Positions 44,254-53,301 of a stretch of 64,000 bases of DNA are shown in pieces. Within the stretch, counting starts at the first letter, position 1. Every line of letters starts with the position of its first letter. The notes beneath the pieces are model-generated. The model was not told the origin of the DNA and ran no database searches. It was given only the letters and a program-made list of their open reading frames with translations. Source of the stretch: Diplonema papillatum. Its lineage: Eukaryota; Euglenozoa; Diplonemea; Diplonemida; Diplonemidae. The stretch spans positions 422,132-486,131 of the forward strand of contig JAPJBO010000056.1 of NCBI GenBank assembly GCA_030068145.1, given 5' to 3'. A program made the translations under genes and the position numbers.

Positions 44254-44660
44254 TTTAATTCTCCTTCGGTGGGGTTGCCTTCGGAGCCGTAGGCGCCGCT
44301 CCGGTGTGCGAATTAAACTCATGTTTAATGCGCTGTTCTACCAAACGGACCTCAGCTACGTTCCTTGGCCGGACCGCTGACGCTACGGGATCCTCGGTTG
44401 TGCTCCTTAGCTGGATTGCTAGCTCGATGGGATGAGCTGGCCGGCGTGTGGGCACGGCACGGGCGAATGTGGCCGCCATATGGCGGCTGCGGTTGCGGGC
44501 CGGGCCGGCGCGACCGCGAGCAGACAGGCTGCGTGCGCGACCACCGATAGCTGGCTTGCGCTGCCGTGGGCCCGATCGCGCCATTCACGCGGTACCATGG
44601 GATTGTCCCAATGGCTCCTATCCCAATGGTCCTTTGCCAGCAGAGAAGAGCTGTCGGGGG
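44254..44660 (+). pseudogene. Relic of a DIRS Y-type terminal repeat
   Basis: Blocks match the 347-bp Y repeat of DIRS element 1 in order: CGGAGCCGT, AATTAAAC..TGTTTAAT, GCTCCTTAGCTGG, GATGAGCTGGCCGGCG, and TGGGATTGTCCCAATGG followed by CCTATCCCAATGG (compare 21731-21762). The DNA between them has diverged. This indicates an older related element once lay here, inside the inverted-repeat element. Confidence 0.65.
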
Positions 44661-45256
44661 GATGCGGACTGGAACGGTCTCCCCTCTTTTATTGCTGAGG
44701 TCACAAGCGCGGAAGCGCAGCTGGTAAAACATTTTCACAGTTCTCCTTCAGCCAGCTTGCGAGCTCCTCTTCCACCACACCTTGCTCGAGGACACGCCTC
44801 CGCGAACCGCCGCGAACTTCAGTACACCTTCCCGAACCAACACCAGAAGAGTTTGGGATGAGGCGGGGTTGCAAGTAGACAGTCACTCGGCGTTACTAAG
44901 AGACCAAACCCAGCAGGATCAAAGAATGTCAGCTCACCTTCCTCATTCTTTCGGAATGGGACAGCAATCCCGTCAAGCAGGAGAGACCCACCCCAAGACC
45001 CGAACAAGGGATAGGCAGACCCCTTCCAGGACTATCCATTCCAGGACCACACCCCCTCTCCGGGCTGGACGAAAGTACTTTGTATATTGCACGTGCGGAC
45101 ACATACCAGGTGCGCGCGCCGGCGAAGGGGCGTCTACTACCCTGAGCCACTGGCGATCGTCGCATCTCGGTCTCTTCCGGCGATGCAGATTATCGCCACT
45201 TTCTTTGCATTGTAACCCAGACGGTCTCTTCCCCTCGCAGCCGCACACGGGCGCGA

Positions 45257-45301
45257 AAGAGTAGTAGTAGTAGTAGTAGTCGTAGTAGTGGTTGTAGTAG
45301 T
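45257..45301 (+). repeat. (GTA)n microsatellite
   Basis: A run of AGT/GTA trinucleotides with a few interruptions. Confidence 0.9.
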
Positions 45302-45311
45302 ATGTGTCATC

Positions 45312-45644
45312 CTACTCCGGGAACAAGTCAGGGAGAAGAACGGAGCAATCAACAAACGAGTGACTTAAGGCGGCCGCTTGAGCGGCGCCAATCTGAGCGC
45401 ACACAGCAGCAGTGACGCGTCGGCAGTATTTGCACTTCAGGATGGGGCTGCCGTCATGAGCGTCGACGGCTAGCCAGTGTCGGCAGAGGGTGCAGTGGTC
45501 GGAGCAAGCTTGAACGTGGCATGTCGGTGCCGCATAAATGAGTTGGCCGATGTACTTCAGCGCATTAACCTTGCGCATGCGCCGCGCAGCCTGCGAGATC
45601 ACGCGCTTCCAGGGTCGACGGCATCCGGTCCCACGTGCCTTCAT
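45312..45644 (-). CDS. Small Cys-rich (zinc-ribbon-like) ORF, hypothetical
   Basis: ATG at 45644, 110 residues. The basic N-terminus MKARGTGCRRPWKRVISQAA is followed by a Cys cluster CHVQACSDHCTLCRHWLAV and KCKYCRRVTAAVC, giving two CxxC pairs 16 residues apart. This is suggestive of a zinc ribbon. It is the best coding candidate within the inverted-repeat element, but has no recognised family. Chance cannot be excluded. Confidence 0.35.
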   Translation of the reverse strand: MKARGTGCRRPWKRVISQAARRMRKVNALKYIGQLIYAAPTCHVQACSDHCTLCRHWLAVDAHDGSPILKCKYCRRVTAAVCAQIGAAQAAALSHSFVDCSVLLPDLFPE

Positions 45645-45759
45645 ACCTTTCCGCGTCTTCCGCGGCGGCGCAAAAGAAAACAAAACACATGCTACTGCGG
45701 CGGAGCTCTGTCGGCGGTTCTAGTCACTCGAGGCAGCTCACAGTAAATGGTGTCAAGCA

Positions 45760-46040
45760 GTGTCCCTCTTCCAAAGCAGCCGGCGCCGAAGCGGATCGCA
45801 GTCAAAGAGTTTTTAGAGAGAGTCAAGCAGCGTACCTCTTCCAAAGCAGTCACGCCGAAGCGCGCTCACAGTCAATGGGTATCCCAAAGCAGTCACGCCG
45901 AAGCGCGCTCACAGTCAATGGGTATGTAGAGAATGCCAAGCAGTGTCCCTCTTCCAAAGCAGTCACGCCGAAGCGCGCTCACGGTCAATGGGTATCCCAA
46001 AGCAGTCACGCCGAAGCGCGCTCACACCCGCTGCACCCGG
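45760..46040 (+). repeat. Tandem array of AGTCACGCCGAAGCGCGCTC units
   Basis: Six or so copies of CAAAGCAGTCACGCCGAAGC GCGCTCACAGTCAATGGGTA with variable insertions (CCTCTTC, TTTTTAGAGAGAG). It lies inside the inverted-repeat element. Confidence 0.88.
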
Positions 46041-46157
46041 TACTCTGCTCCCGGTCGAAGTCAGTTCAGTAAGTTCAGTTCCGGGAAGCGACAGTCGCGA
46101 GACACCAAAACAAAATCGAAGGATACTGTTTGGTACGCTTCGCTCCTGCCGACGCTA

Positions 46158-47335
46158 AACGTTAAATAGTGGCTAAATAGTACGAGTCACCCTGAAAGTT
46201 TGGGGGGTGTACTTTTAGCTTTTTCAGGAAATATCTGCTGATTTTCACCTAAATAGTACGAGGGGGAAAATGTTTCTTGGGTTTGAAGAGCGCGTGGTGC
46301 TTGCACCACTGAGGCCAGGTTATTTAACCGCGGATTTAGTGAAGGATTGTTCAGGAAACGGTCGCGAGCGAAACCCGACCAGGTAACGACCATTTCACTG
46401 TCTTCTTTGTTTTGTGATGCGAACATCACGAGGTGCTGTCCTGGGGGGGGGGGGCTTTACCACCAGCCAGTCGCGGCTGGGACTGGCTGGATATTGTCAA
46501 CAAGGGGGCGGGTGTGGACCCAGCTACCCTGGTAGCTGGATCCAGTTTTTTCCAGGTAGCTGGATCCAGTTTTTTTACCTTGAAAACTGGACCCAGCTAC
46601 CCATGCTGGAAGAAACTGGACCCAGCTACCCTGGTAGCTGGGTCCAGTTTTTAGAGTTAAAGTTCGCTTGAAATTCCGGGGTTTTAGGGTCTCCGTGTGA
46701 CCGTTCATGAAAGGGTTCTCTTAGAGCAAGAAAGTTGAAGTATGGCTAAAGATAAAGTGGTGTCACCTGAGGGGGTAAATCTCAGGGCCGCCCACGTGGG
46801 CTATGTGGTTACGGGTTCTATATTTAGTGCACGCTTTCGTTTTGGGTTATGGCTAGCCATGTCCGGGACTGTTTGTGACCGACACCAAGTACATTCCTTC
46901 GTGGAGTGTAGTCTTGGGCCCCCCACGTTCTACAAGTTGAGCATTGAGTTCTTTAAGGTGCAAGTGCCATCAAGGCAGGCGAGCACTAGTTGAGCAGGGG
47001 TTGCCTTGTACCCCGTACCGGTCTGTTGTCCGCGTTTATATGTATTTTGTCGCAGTGTGGTGCTTGGATTTCGCGGCACTTGCGGTGCTCCACGTGGTGC
47101 GGGTTGTTTCCGTCCTAAATAAAATAAGGCTTTTTTGTGGGACCAGGTAGCTGGGTCCAGTTTTCAAGGTAAGAAAAGTGGACCCAGCTACCTGGTCAAA
47201 ACTGGACCCAGCTAAAGCCCCCCCCCTCGTACTATTTAGGTGAAAATCATCAGATATTTCCTGAAAAAGCTAAAAGTACACCCCCCCAAACTTTCAGGGT
47301 GACTCGTACTATTTAGCCACTATTTAACCACTATT
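46158..47335. mobile_element. Nested inverted-repeat element (arms about 105 bp)
   Basis: The left arm 46158-46268 (CTAAATAGTACGAGTCACCC ... TCACCTAAATAGTACGAGGG) is matched in reverse complement by 47222-47335. It sits inside the 4.2-kb element next to its right arm and shares the TAAATAGTACGAG terminal motif. Confidence 0.8.
46442..47226. mobile_element. Innermost inverted-repeat element with GTAGCTGGGTCCAG palindromes
   Basis: It is bounded by GGGGGGGCTTTA on the left and TAAAGCCCCCCC on the right. Subterminal copies of GGTAGCTGGGTCCAGTTTT occur in both orientations (46515-46650 and 47145-47212), so single strands would fold strongly. The same motif set recurs at 56709-56790. The interior includes a diverged dispersed-repeat copy at 46850-47030 (GACCGACACCAAGTACATTC, TTGAGCAGGGGTTGCC). 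Confidence 0.7.
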
Positions 47336-47657
47336 TAACCACTGTTTAACCACTATTGAACCACCATAGAGAACCGAGAGAATCGGGGCTCGGCGTCATT
47401 TAGAGTGAGGTCTCACTCTAAGTGATGCTGAATGCTCTACTCTATAGTGACACTGAAGTCGCTAAAGGTTACTGGGTTTCCGCCGAAATCTTCCGTTTTT
47501 CTAATTCTTCTAAGTGACACTGAAACCGCATTTTTCAGTCACAGTGGACAAAAGTGCATGAGTGTCACTTAGAGTGCGCCTCACTCTACGTGCCCCAACT
47601 GTCTATGGGCTCAGAAGGACTAAACACACACTGTTCGCGCATTGCTGATGCAGTAGA

Positions 47658-47802
47658 GGTGGTGAACCTTGACGAATCAGTGATGATGGACCTGGACGCG
47701 CTCTCTGTGCTGGAGCTGCATGCTGATACCTGTCCTTCACCTGCATCAAAGAGAAAACGGGGAAGGGACGAGTGTGAACTCTTAGCCGGAATTAAAACTT
47801 AA
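47658..47802 (+). CDS. Arm-encoded C-terminal exon (right copy)
   Basis: After the acceptor-like GCTGATGCAG, the + strand frame encodes VVNLDESVMMDLDALSVLEL, then HADTCPSPASKRKRGRDECE and LLAGIKT, stop TAA. The frame is also open to an ATG at 47554 (82 codons). Compared with the left copy it has a few amino-acid changes and no frameshift. Confidence 0.4.
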
Positions 47803-47906
47803 AAGTCGTTGCAGCTGGGGGCACCACCTAAAACTTTTAAAAAACAACACTCGTACTATTTACCTAAATAGTACGACTGCCTAAATAGTACGAGGGGGGG
47901 GGCTTC

Positions 47907-48190
47907 AGCGCTCTTGTTAAGGATCAGCCACTTTGGCCGGATGGCCGGATAAACCAGACCCCCCCCCCCCCTACAGTGCAGTTGCCTTGGAGGCTGGGTG
48001 GTCAAATTCTCGAAGGTGAAATGGTCAAAATTCCCTGCCAAAAGTGGGCCCACAAAAATTTTCCAAAGTGTGGTATTTGGGGTATTTGGGGCAAAAAAAA
48101 ATTTTTTTTTTCTGACCGCCCACCGTGGTGACCACCTTAGAGTGTGACAGGTAGCGTCTCCCCCCTCCACAGTGAAAATAGCCTGAGGGG
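47907..48190. other. Spacer, no gene
   Basis: Contains G/C homopolymer runs and an A/T run near 48095. No gene was seen. Confidence 0.4.
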
Positions 48191-48566
48191 GGGGGGTCGT
48201 TGTTGTTGGTGATGGTTTTGTGGGATGAAGTAGGGGAAAGAAAATTTCTTTTTGCGGTGGTCTCCGCTGGCCTGGTAGTCCGTGCTACCTCCTTTCTTTT
48301 ACACTCGTTCTCTTCTCTACTCACTACTGTACGTACTCTTTCGCTCTTTTTCTCTCTTTGGCTAGCCAAAACAAAAGACTTCTGCGACCGACACCACGAA
48401 CACATTCGCAATGAATGTGGCCCTGGGCCCCCCACGTGCATACATGTTGAGCAGGGGTTGCCATGTAGCCCGTATCGGTCTAAGTCAACACTGTTACTTT
48501 CATGGGATGTTCACCGGGGAAGGGTCCGACCTAACCGTTAGTCAACAGCAACGTCGAAAAGGGGGA
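48191..48566 (+). repeat. 376-bp dispersed repeat, copy 1
   Basis: It starts and ends in G runs and contains GGTCTCCGCTGGCCTGGTAG, CTCTTTGGCTAGCC and GAGCAGGGGTTGCCATGTAG. It appears identical by eye to 56247-56622 at an offset of 8056 bp. Diverged relatives are at 9640-9958 and 46850-47030. The 113-codon frame across it is identical in both copies but resembles no protein family. Confidence 0.92.
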
Positions 48567-48843
48567 GGGGGAAAGAAGATAGAAAATCGGTGGGGTTGAC
48601 AAGCTCGTAAGTGGTTGTTTGTAGATCAGTACAACCTTAAACTACGCCTAGCACACGGCCAGGCGGTCTTTAACGAACCTCCAGTACATTAAACGCAAGT
48701 CGGCAGGTCGTCATCAGACGCGGCACGAAAAGCAAACGTCGCCGACGCAGCACTTCAGCAATGCGTCCTCTTATTTACAGTGGGCACCGTACCTGAACTC
48801 AGCCCCGCTAGGCCGAGATTCCGGCTGTTCCGCAGGGCATACA
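48567..48843. other. 3' flank of the Penelope-like ORF
   Basis: Presumed 3' UTR of the minus-strand element; nothing else was recognised. Confidence 0.4.
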
Positions 48844-51800
48844 TCACTCCCCGAAGTTGACGTACGTGCAGAGACGTTCGTGCACATGCAGGCCTCTGAG
48901 GCCCCGGAACAATCGACCGTCCTTGGTGCGGTCGGTGAAGCAGCGCTTGCAGCGCAGTTCCGGGGGGTCCTTGGGCTGTTCAGGTGGCTGGTCGTGTGCT
49001 GCCAAAGCAGCGTCGGAGGGCATGGGTTGGCAAGATGCCAGATTCGCGTCGGTACAGGGCGGACTAGAAGGTATCAGCGGGACCTGCAGTGGGACTGTTG
49101 TTGCCATCATAGTAGGTGATGGCAAGCGTTCGACCACCTCGTGGGACGCATTGGGGATTCGTACGTATGCGGCGAGGTATATGTCAGTCCAAGGAACGTT
49201 GTCGACGTGCAAGACTCGTTCGTCATCGAAAAGCGTCCATTGCATCCCTTGCAAGACGTATGTGACAAAATGGCCGCTTGTCGTATTTTGTCCCGTGTGT
49301 ACAACCACCGCGGAAAGGCGTAGTGTGCCGTCCGGCAGTCGCAGGAGGAGCGGTAGGGAAGCGTCATTCCGTAGTCTCGCACCATCGCTTGCGTAAATGC
49401 CGAACTGCAACAGCAGGCACTCGGACGCCACATGCACGTTCATGGTCTCCACAACGGATCCAGCAGCTCCGCAGTCACACCTCCTCTCCGGATTCATAAT
49501 TCCACGAACACAGAATGCGTCCTCCACCGGCCTTCCACGAGGGACTTGAAGACACCGTACCAGTTGATGACGGGTGGATGTGGCGCCACAGGCGATACAT
49601 CGTGTTGTTGTCGTCATCGTGTTTTCCAGGCACGTCTGGAAAAGCCGCCAATCCGGACAAGCCTCCGTCGTCTCGTCCGGCCCTAGGGAGCTGTCTGTCC
49701 TATCCAGAATTGCAACCAAAGCCTCGTGCGCGTCGTGCTGTCGCGCATCGCAGAACATTGGGAGCATGGCGAGGATTGTTTCAGCCCCTATCCTTCGGCT
49801 GTCTTGGCTGAGCTGGCTCCTCCCCGAGCGCGAGCTTACCAGTAGGACGAAGTACGTCAAGAACTCCTTCAGGAACCCCCGGAAATTCAGAGGATTCTGC
49901 GCAAGACTGTAATACATGTTCTCGATCGGTTCCACACGCAACAAGAGCTGCAGTACCGCATTGAGAAAACAAGTATTCCCAAGGTTCGGGAGGCCGGCAG
50001 GTTCAAACGGTGACGGGTCGAACATGCGGGAGGGCCGTTGGATACAAATGACAGCTTGGCGGCCGACAGCGGGTGATGATTCCAGCATGTCAGGCACTGC
50101 ATGGGACACGTCGCAGCGCCGTTTCGGTCCAGGCTGAGCAGCCTCATCGTCTCTGCGCTTGCGCTTTCCTTTAGTCGTCCCATCCTGGGGCACAAGATCA
50201 CGACGCTGCTTCGGAGCCGCAGTGGAAGGCCGATCGGGCGTATCTCGTTCCGTTCGTGTGCCAGGTCGAGGACGGTCCCTGTATCTCACGAAGGCCTTCT
50301 CAGCGAGCAGCCTCTCGACCGCTTGGTCGATGGACTCCAAGTCGGGCATCTGCAGAATGCGTTCCACTTCATGTACGAGCCACACGAAGTGCGCACGGAT
50401 CTTCTCGCAGTGATCACCGAACTTCGCTTCTGGGTACGTGTCTAGTAACCATTTACGAAACCCACTTTTTAAGACACTCTTGCGGTACCCCCGTCTCATG
50501 AGCTTCAGCACCGTGTTGTTCATCTCGGTCTTAAAGTCATGGAGGTTGTTCGCAATCCTGCCGTTACGCACAAGCGCTCCGATGAGGATACTCGACCCAA
50601 AGTTCGATGGAGCCGTGGAGAGCACGGATGTGTACGCCAAGGGCTGGTATCGGTATGCCTTCGCTTTGTCGAGGACTGACAGGCGCATGTATCTCCTCCC
50701 GGACATCTCGGAGACTTCATGTCGAATCCGAATACCAAGGAAAGTGGCGTCCCCAACCTTGGCGTTTGTCTGTTTGTACCTCATGTTGTACACAGATTCC
50801 GGTGGGGGTTTTGTGCCGAAACACAACAGATCGTCAATGAAGCGGCGTGTCAGGCTAAGCAATGCCGCACGTTGCGTGTCCCCGTCTTCCAAGAGTCGCA
50901 TCATGTATTTTCGCTCTTTCGCATAGCAAAAGAGGTTGGCGATGTCCGGGGAAGCGTTCGCACCCATTGGGATGCCTAGCGTCTGCCTCATGAGAACCCT
51001 ATTGACCAGAACATAGGTATTCACCAGGCAGAAAGACAAGAGGGTCTTGAGCTCCTGCGCCGAATACGCTGCTTCATGTGACCGTACCTCCGTGTTTACC
51101 TTAAAGGCGAAACAGCGCTTCTTACGAGTCGGCCCGTGTTGGCTCTTCGGACGTACTAATACGAGTCTTCCCGCGTCCACGTTCAAACGTGCAGCCTCCG
51201 CCGCGAAGGCCTCATTAATCGTGTCCGCAACCGCATTAAGAAGCTCCTCAAGCTCCAGCTGGTCATACATCGTTGTAAAGTCAAATGTACCAGCGTCCAG
51301 CTGCGCGAGTTCGTCCGCGTGTGTCTTCAGGAAGAAGGCCGTGTCGTCGCTCGACTCCGTGATCCAGAAGTACCGGTACCCAGTCGCGTTGAACCGAATG
51401 TCGTCTTCCCGCCGGAGGATGCTCATGATCGCCTTCAGCAAGCCGGTCAGGTCCAGTTGCGCGTCCGTCGTAGACGAGAACGTGGTCTTAGGGCGGGCGT
51501 CCCGTCCAGCATCGGCCGCCTCGGAGTCGGAGTCGACACAGTTCTTCCGCGAAACCCCAGCGATGTACCGCATGGACGTCACTTCCTTGTGCAGCTTCAG
51601 GGTGCCATATAGGTATGGGAGGACGTTCGATGAGTGTAATCCTTCCCGTCCGAGGTAGGCCTTGTGCCTCGCAATGACTTGTTGAGGCGTCTCTTCGCTC
51701 GGGGAGTAGTTCGTACTGTGATTGACCTTCGCGTGTAAGTCCTGGTTGTAAAATCTTTTACACACGAAGCCGAAATCATGCGAGCTCTTGTCCACGGGCA

Positions 51801-53301
51801 GGATCACGAGATGTTCCTGCAACTCCAACAGTTTTTTACGCGCTCCAGCCGTCAGCTCCGGATCGGCTCCCACCCGGGAGAGGTCAACCGTGGCTAGTAT
51901 CTTCCTCCGTAGCATCCTTGCGAAGTGCGGAGGGGCGTCCTTGAATTGCTCCTCAACGAACTGGGTCACAGCTTTGTCGACCTCCCTGCAAACGGCTTCT
52001 TCCCCACCGTCCGGTCGGAACTTGCGACCCTTGTCAAAAAGCGAAATTAGCTCGCTCGACGTTTTGAGGAGGTGTGCCTGCCCGCACGCATGCCCTTGGA
52101 TGTGGTATCCGTCTAGAAGGTAGCGTTGGCAAGGGCATTCACCAGGGGGAGGGGCCGGGGCAGCAGTTGTTTGTCGCGAAACATCCGTAAAGTTTGACAG
52201 AAGGACCCCGAGGGGAGGATTAAGCGACGTGGAAACCCTCGTGTTCACGAAGTCCGTTGAGTCCGCGAGCATTTCACGGAGTTCGGTATCGTGACGGAAA
52301 ACGGCGGCTAGCTTCCTTTCATCCATCATCTTGCTCACCTGCCGTATGCAGAACCAAGGCGTTCGTGCTGCACTCTTTTTCTTCTTCGCAAGATGGTTGA
52401 TCTCACTAAGCCTCGCCGTGAGCAGCTCGTCCAGGATTGCTACCTTCGGGTGCTGCAGGTGCTCAACCATGAACATTCGCACCCAGGTACGAACTCTGTA
52501 AACGCGGCTCTTCATCCACGGGTTCACGTCGTATGCCCGTAGGGTGTCCTCATCGAGTCCGAACATGTAATGCAGCTGCTTCCGGATGCCGAAGTATCGG
52601 CCTCGACTTTGGTCCACGTGGATCTGCCCATCCTTCACATGCACCCAGGCGTCTCCGCGCTCTCGAGGATATTCCGGGGTAGACTGCCCGCTGTCCGGTT
52701 TGCCCTTGAACGACGGAGCAGATCGCGGCTTCTTACCTCGCTTGTTAAAGCCGCTTGCAGTACTAACCATATTGAACTGCGGCTTTAGCCTCGCGATGAA
52801 AGCCATTTCTATCGGCTCGGCAACTTTGTCGAAGTTACCCCCAGCCGCATAGAACGCTTCTGGGACGTCGTAGAGGATGAACGCGTAAGGCGGCGAGGGG
52901 AGGTTCTGCAAGTGTCGCTTGAACCTGTCCTGCTTGGTGTTCCGGCCAGACCAATGCTTTGTAACCCGCTCCTGCATCGTCTTGCTCGTCTTGCCGATGT
53001 ACAGCAGGTTGGCGTGGGCATCAACTAGTCCGTAGATGAGACCCGTAGCGCGGTAGTTGCTCGCGTCTGTCGGGCGCTGGAGTCTCATCGTCGCGTACGT
53101 GTGGTCTAGGAGCCTGCGATACCTCTTCTGGAACCGGGCCGTAAACAGCTCGCCCTGCTCTTTCCACTTCGGCCAATCTATCTGTGTCGTCTTCTCCGTT
53201 TTGCCACGTACACAGTCAGTTTGGAAGAATGGTGCGAGAAAGGGCTTTGCGAACTCCGGGCGTCGCCGCATGTCCGCGTCAGCTGGTGGCAAACGTACCA
53301 T
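48844..53301 (-). CDS. Penelope-like retroelement ORF: GIY-YIG nuclease, RT, USP deubiquitinase, zinc finger
   Basis: One frame of 1485 residues, ATG at 53301, TGA stop. N-terminal GIY-YIG nuclease: GLIYGLVDAH at 87 and LLYIGKTSKTMQERVTKHW at about 99-117. RT: FDFTTMYDQLELEELL, then RQTLGIPMGANASPDIANLF, then RRFIDDLLCFG with the catalytic DD near 820. A basic linker (KGKRKRRDDE, GPKRRC) may carry nuclear signals. USP ubiquitin protease: Cys box GLPNLGNTCFLNAVLQLL (Cys about 1110), zinc-finger pairs CIAC and CDC, and His box SGHFVTYVLQGMQWTLFDDE (His about 1344). The catalytic residues look intact. The C-terminus is a C2HC-like finger (CKRCFTDRTKDGRLFRGLRG then LHVHERLC). Penelope-like elements with N-terminal GIY-YIG are known; a USP domain in one is unfamiliar to me. 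Confidence 0.9.
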   Translation of the reverse strand: MVRLPPADADMRRRPEFAKPFLAPFFQTDCVRGKTEKTTQIDWPKWKEQGELFTARFQKRYRRLLDHTYATMRLQRPTDASNYRATGLIYGLVDAHANLLYIGKTSKTMQERVTKHWSGRNTKQDRFKRHLQNLPSPPYAFILYDVPEAFYAAGGNFDKVAEPIEMAFIARLKPQFNMVSTASGFNKRGKKPRSAPSFKGKPDSGQSTPEYPRERGDAWVHVKDGQIHVDQSRGRYFGIRKQLHYMFGLDEDTLRAYDVNPWMKSRVYRVRTWVRMFMVEHLQHPKVAILDELLTARLSEINHLAKKKKSAARTPWFCIRQVSKMMDERKLAAVFRHDTELREMLADSTDFVNTRVSTSLNPPLGVLLSNFTDVSRQTTAAPAPPPGECPCQRYLLDGYHIQGHACGQAHLLKTSSELISLFDKGRKFRPDGGEEAVCREVDKAVTQFVEEQFKDAPPHFARMLRRKILATVDLSRVGADPELTAGARKKLLELQEHLVILPVDKSSHDFGFVCKRFYNQDLHAKVNHSTNYSPSEETPQQVIARHKAYLGREGLHSSNVLPYLYGTLKLHKEVTSMRYIAGVSRKNCVDSDSEAADAGRDARPKTTFSSTTDAQLDLTGLLKAIMSILRREDDIRFNATGYRYFWITESSDDTAFFLKTHADELAQLDAGTFDFTTMYDQLELEELLNAVADTINEAFAAEAARLNVDAGRLVLVRPKSQHGPTRKKRCFAFKVNTEVRSHEAAYSAQELKTLLSFCLVNTYVLVNRVLMRQTLGIPMGANASPDIANLFCYAKERKYMMRLLEDGDTQRAALLSLTRRFIDDLLCFGTKPPPESVYNMRYKQTNAKVGDATFLGIRIRHEVSEMSGRRYMRLSVLDKAKAYRYQPLAYTSVLSTAPSNFGSSILIGALVRNGRIANNLHDFKTEMNNTVLKLMRRGYRKSVLKSGFRKWLLDTYPEAKFGDHCEKIRAHFVWLVHEVERILQMPDLESIDQAVERLLAEKAFVRYRDRPRPGTRTERDTPDRPSTAAPKQRRDLVPQDGTTKGKRKRRDDEAAQPGPKRRCDVSHAVPDMLESSPAVGRQAVICIQRPSRMFDPSPFEPAGLPNLGNTCFLNAVLQLLLRVEPIENMYYSLAQNPLNFRGFLKEFLTYFVLLVSSRSGRSQLSQDSRRIGAETILAMLPMFCDARQHDAHEALVAILDRTDSSLGPDETTEACPDWRLFQTCLENTMTTTTRCIACGATSTRHQLVRCLQVPRGRPVEDAFCVRGIMNPERRCDCGAAGSVVETMNVHVASECLLLQFGIYASDGARLRNDASLPLLLRLPDGTLRLSAVVVHTGQNTTSGHFVTYVLQGMQWTLFDDERVLHVDNVPWTDIYLAAYVRIPNASHEVVERLPSPTMMATTVPLQVPLIPSSPPCTDANLASCQPMPSDAALAAHDQPPEQPKDPPELRCKRCFTDRTKDGRLFRGLRGLHVHERLCTYVNFGE

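Larger units (their letters stand above)
43660..47906. mobile_element. 4.2-kb element with inverted arms of about 600 bp
   Basis: The left arm (about 43664-44250) and right arm (about 47310-47906) are inverted copies over about 600 bp with some divergence. Each outer end carries CCCCCTCGTACTATTTAGG-type sequence and TACTATTTAG repeats. The arms include the shared GAACCGAGAGAATCGGGGCT and AGTGACACTGAA motifs. The interior holds a DIRS Y-repeat relic, a tandem array, a small zinc-ribbon ORF and two nested inverted-repeat elements. No transposase was recognised, so it may be non-autonomous or foldback-type. Confidence 0.8.

Noticed and set aside
48200-48541. 113-codon ORF conserved identically at 56256-56597
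   Set aside because: Identity reflects duplication of the whole 376-bp repeat; the protein resembles nothing and diverged copies do not keep the frame.
52900-53060. Free-standing GIY-YIG homing endonuclease
   Set aside because: The domain is continuous with RT in a single frame, as in GIY-YIG-first Penelope-like elements.
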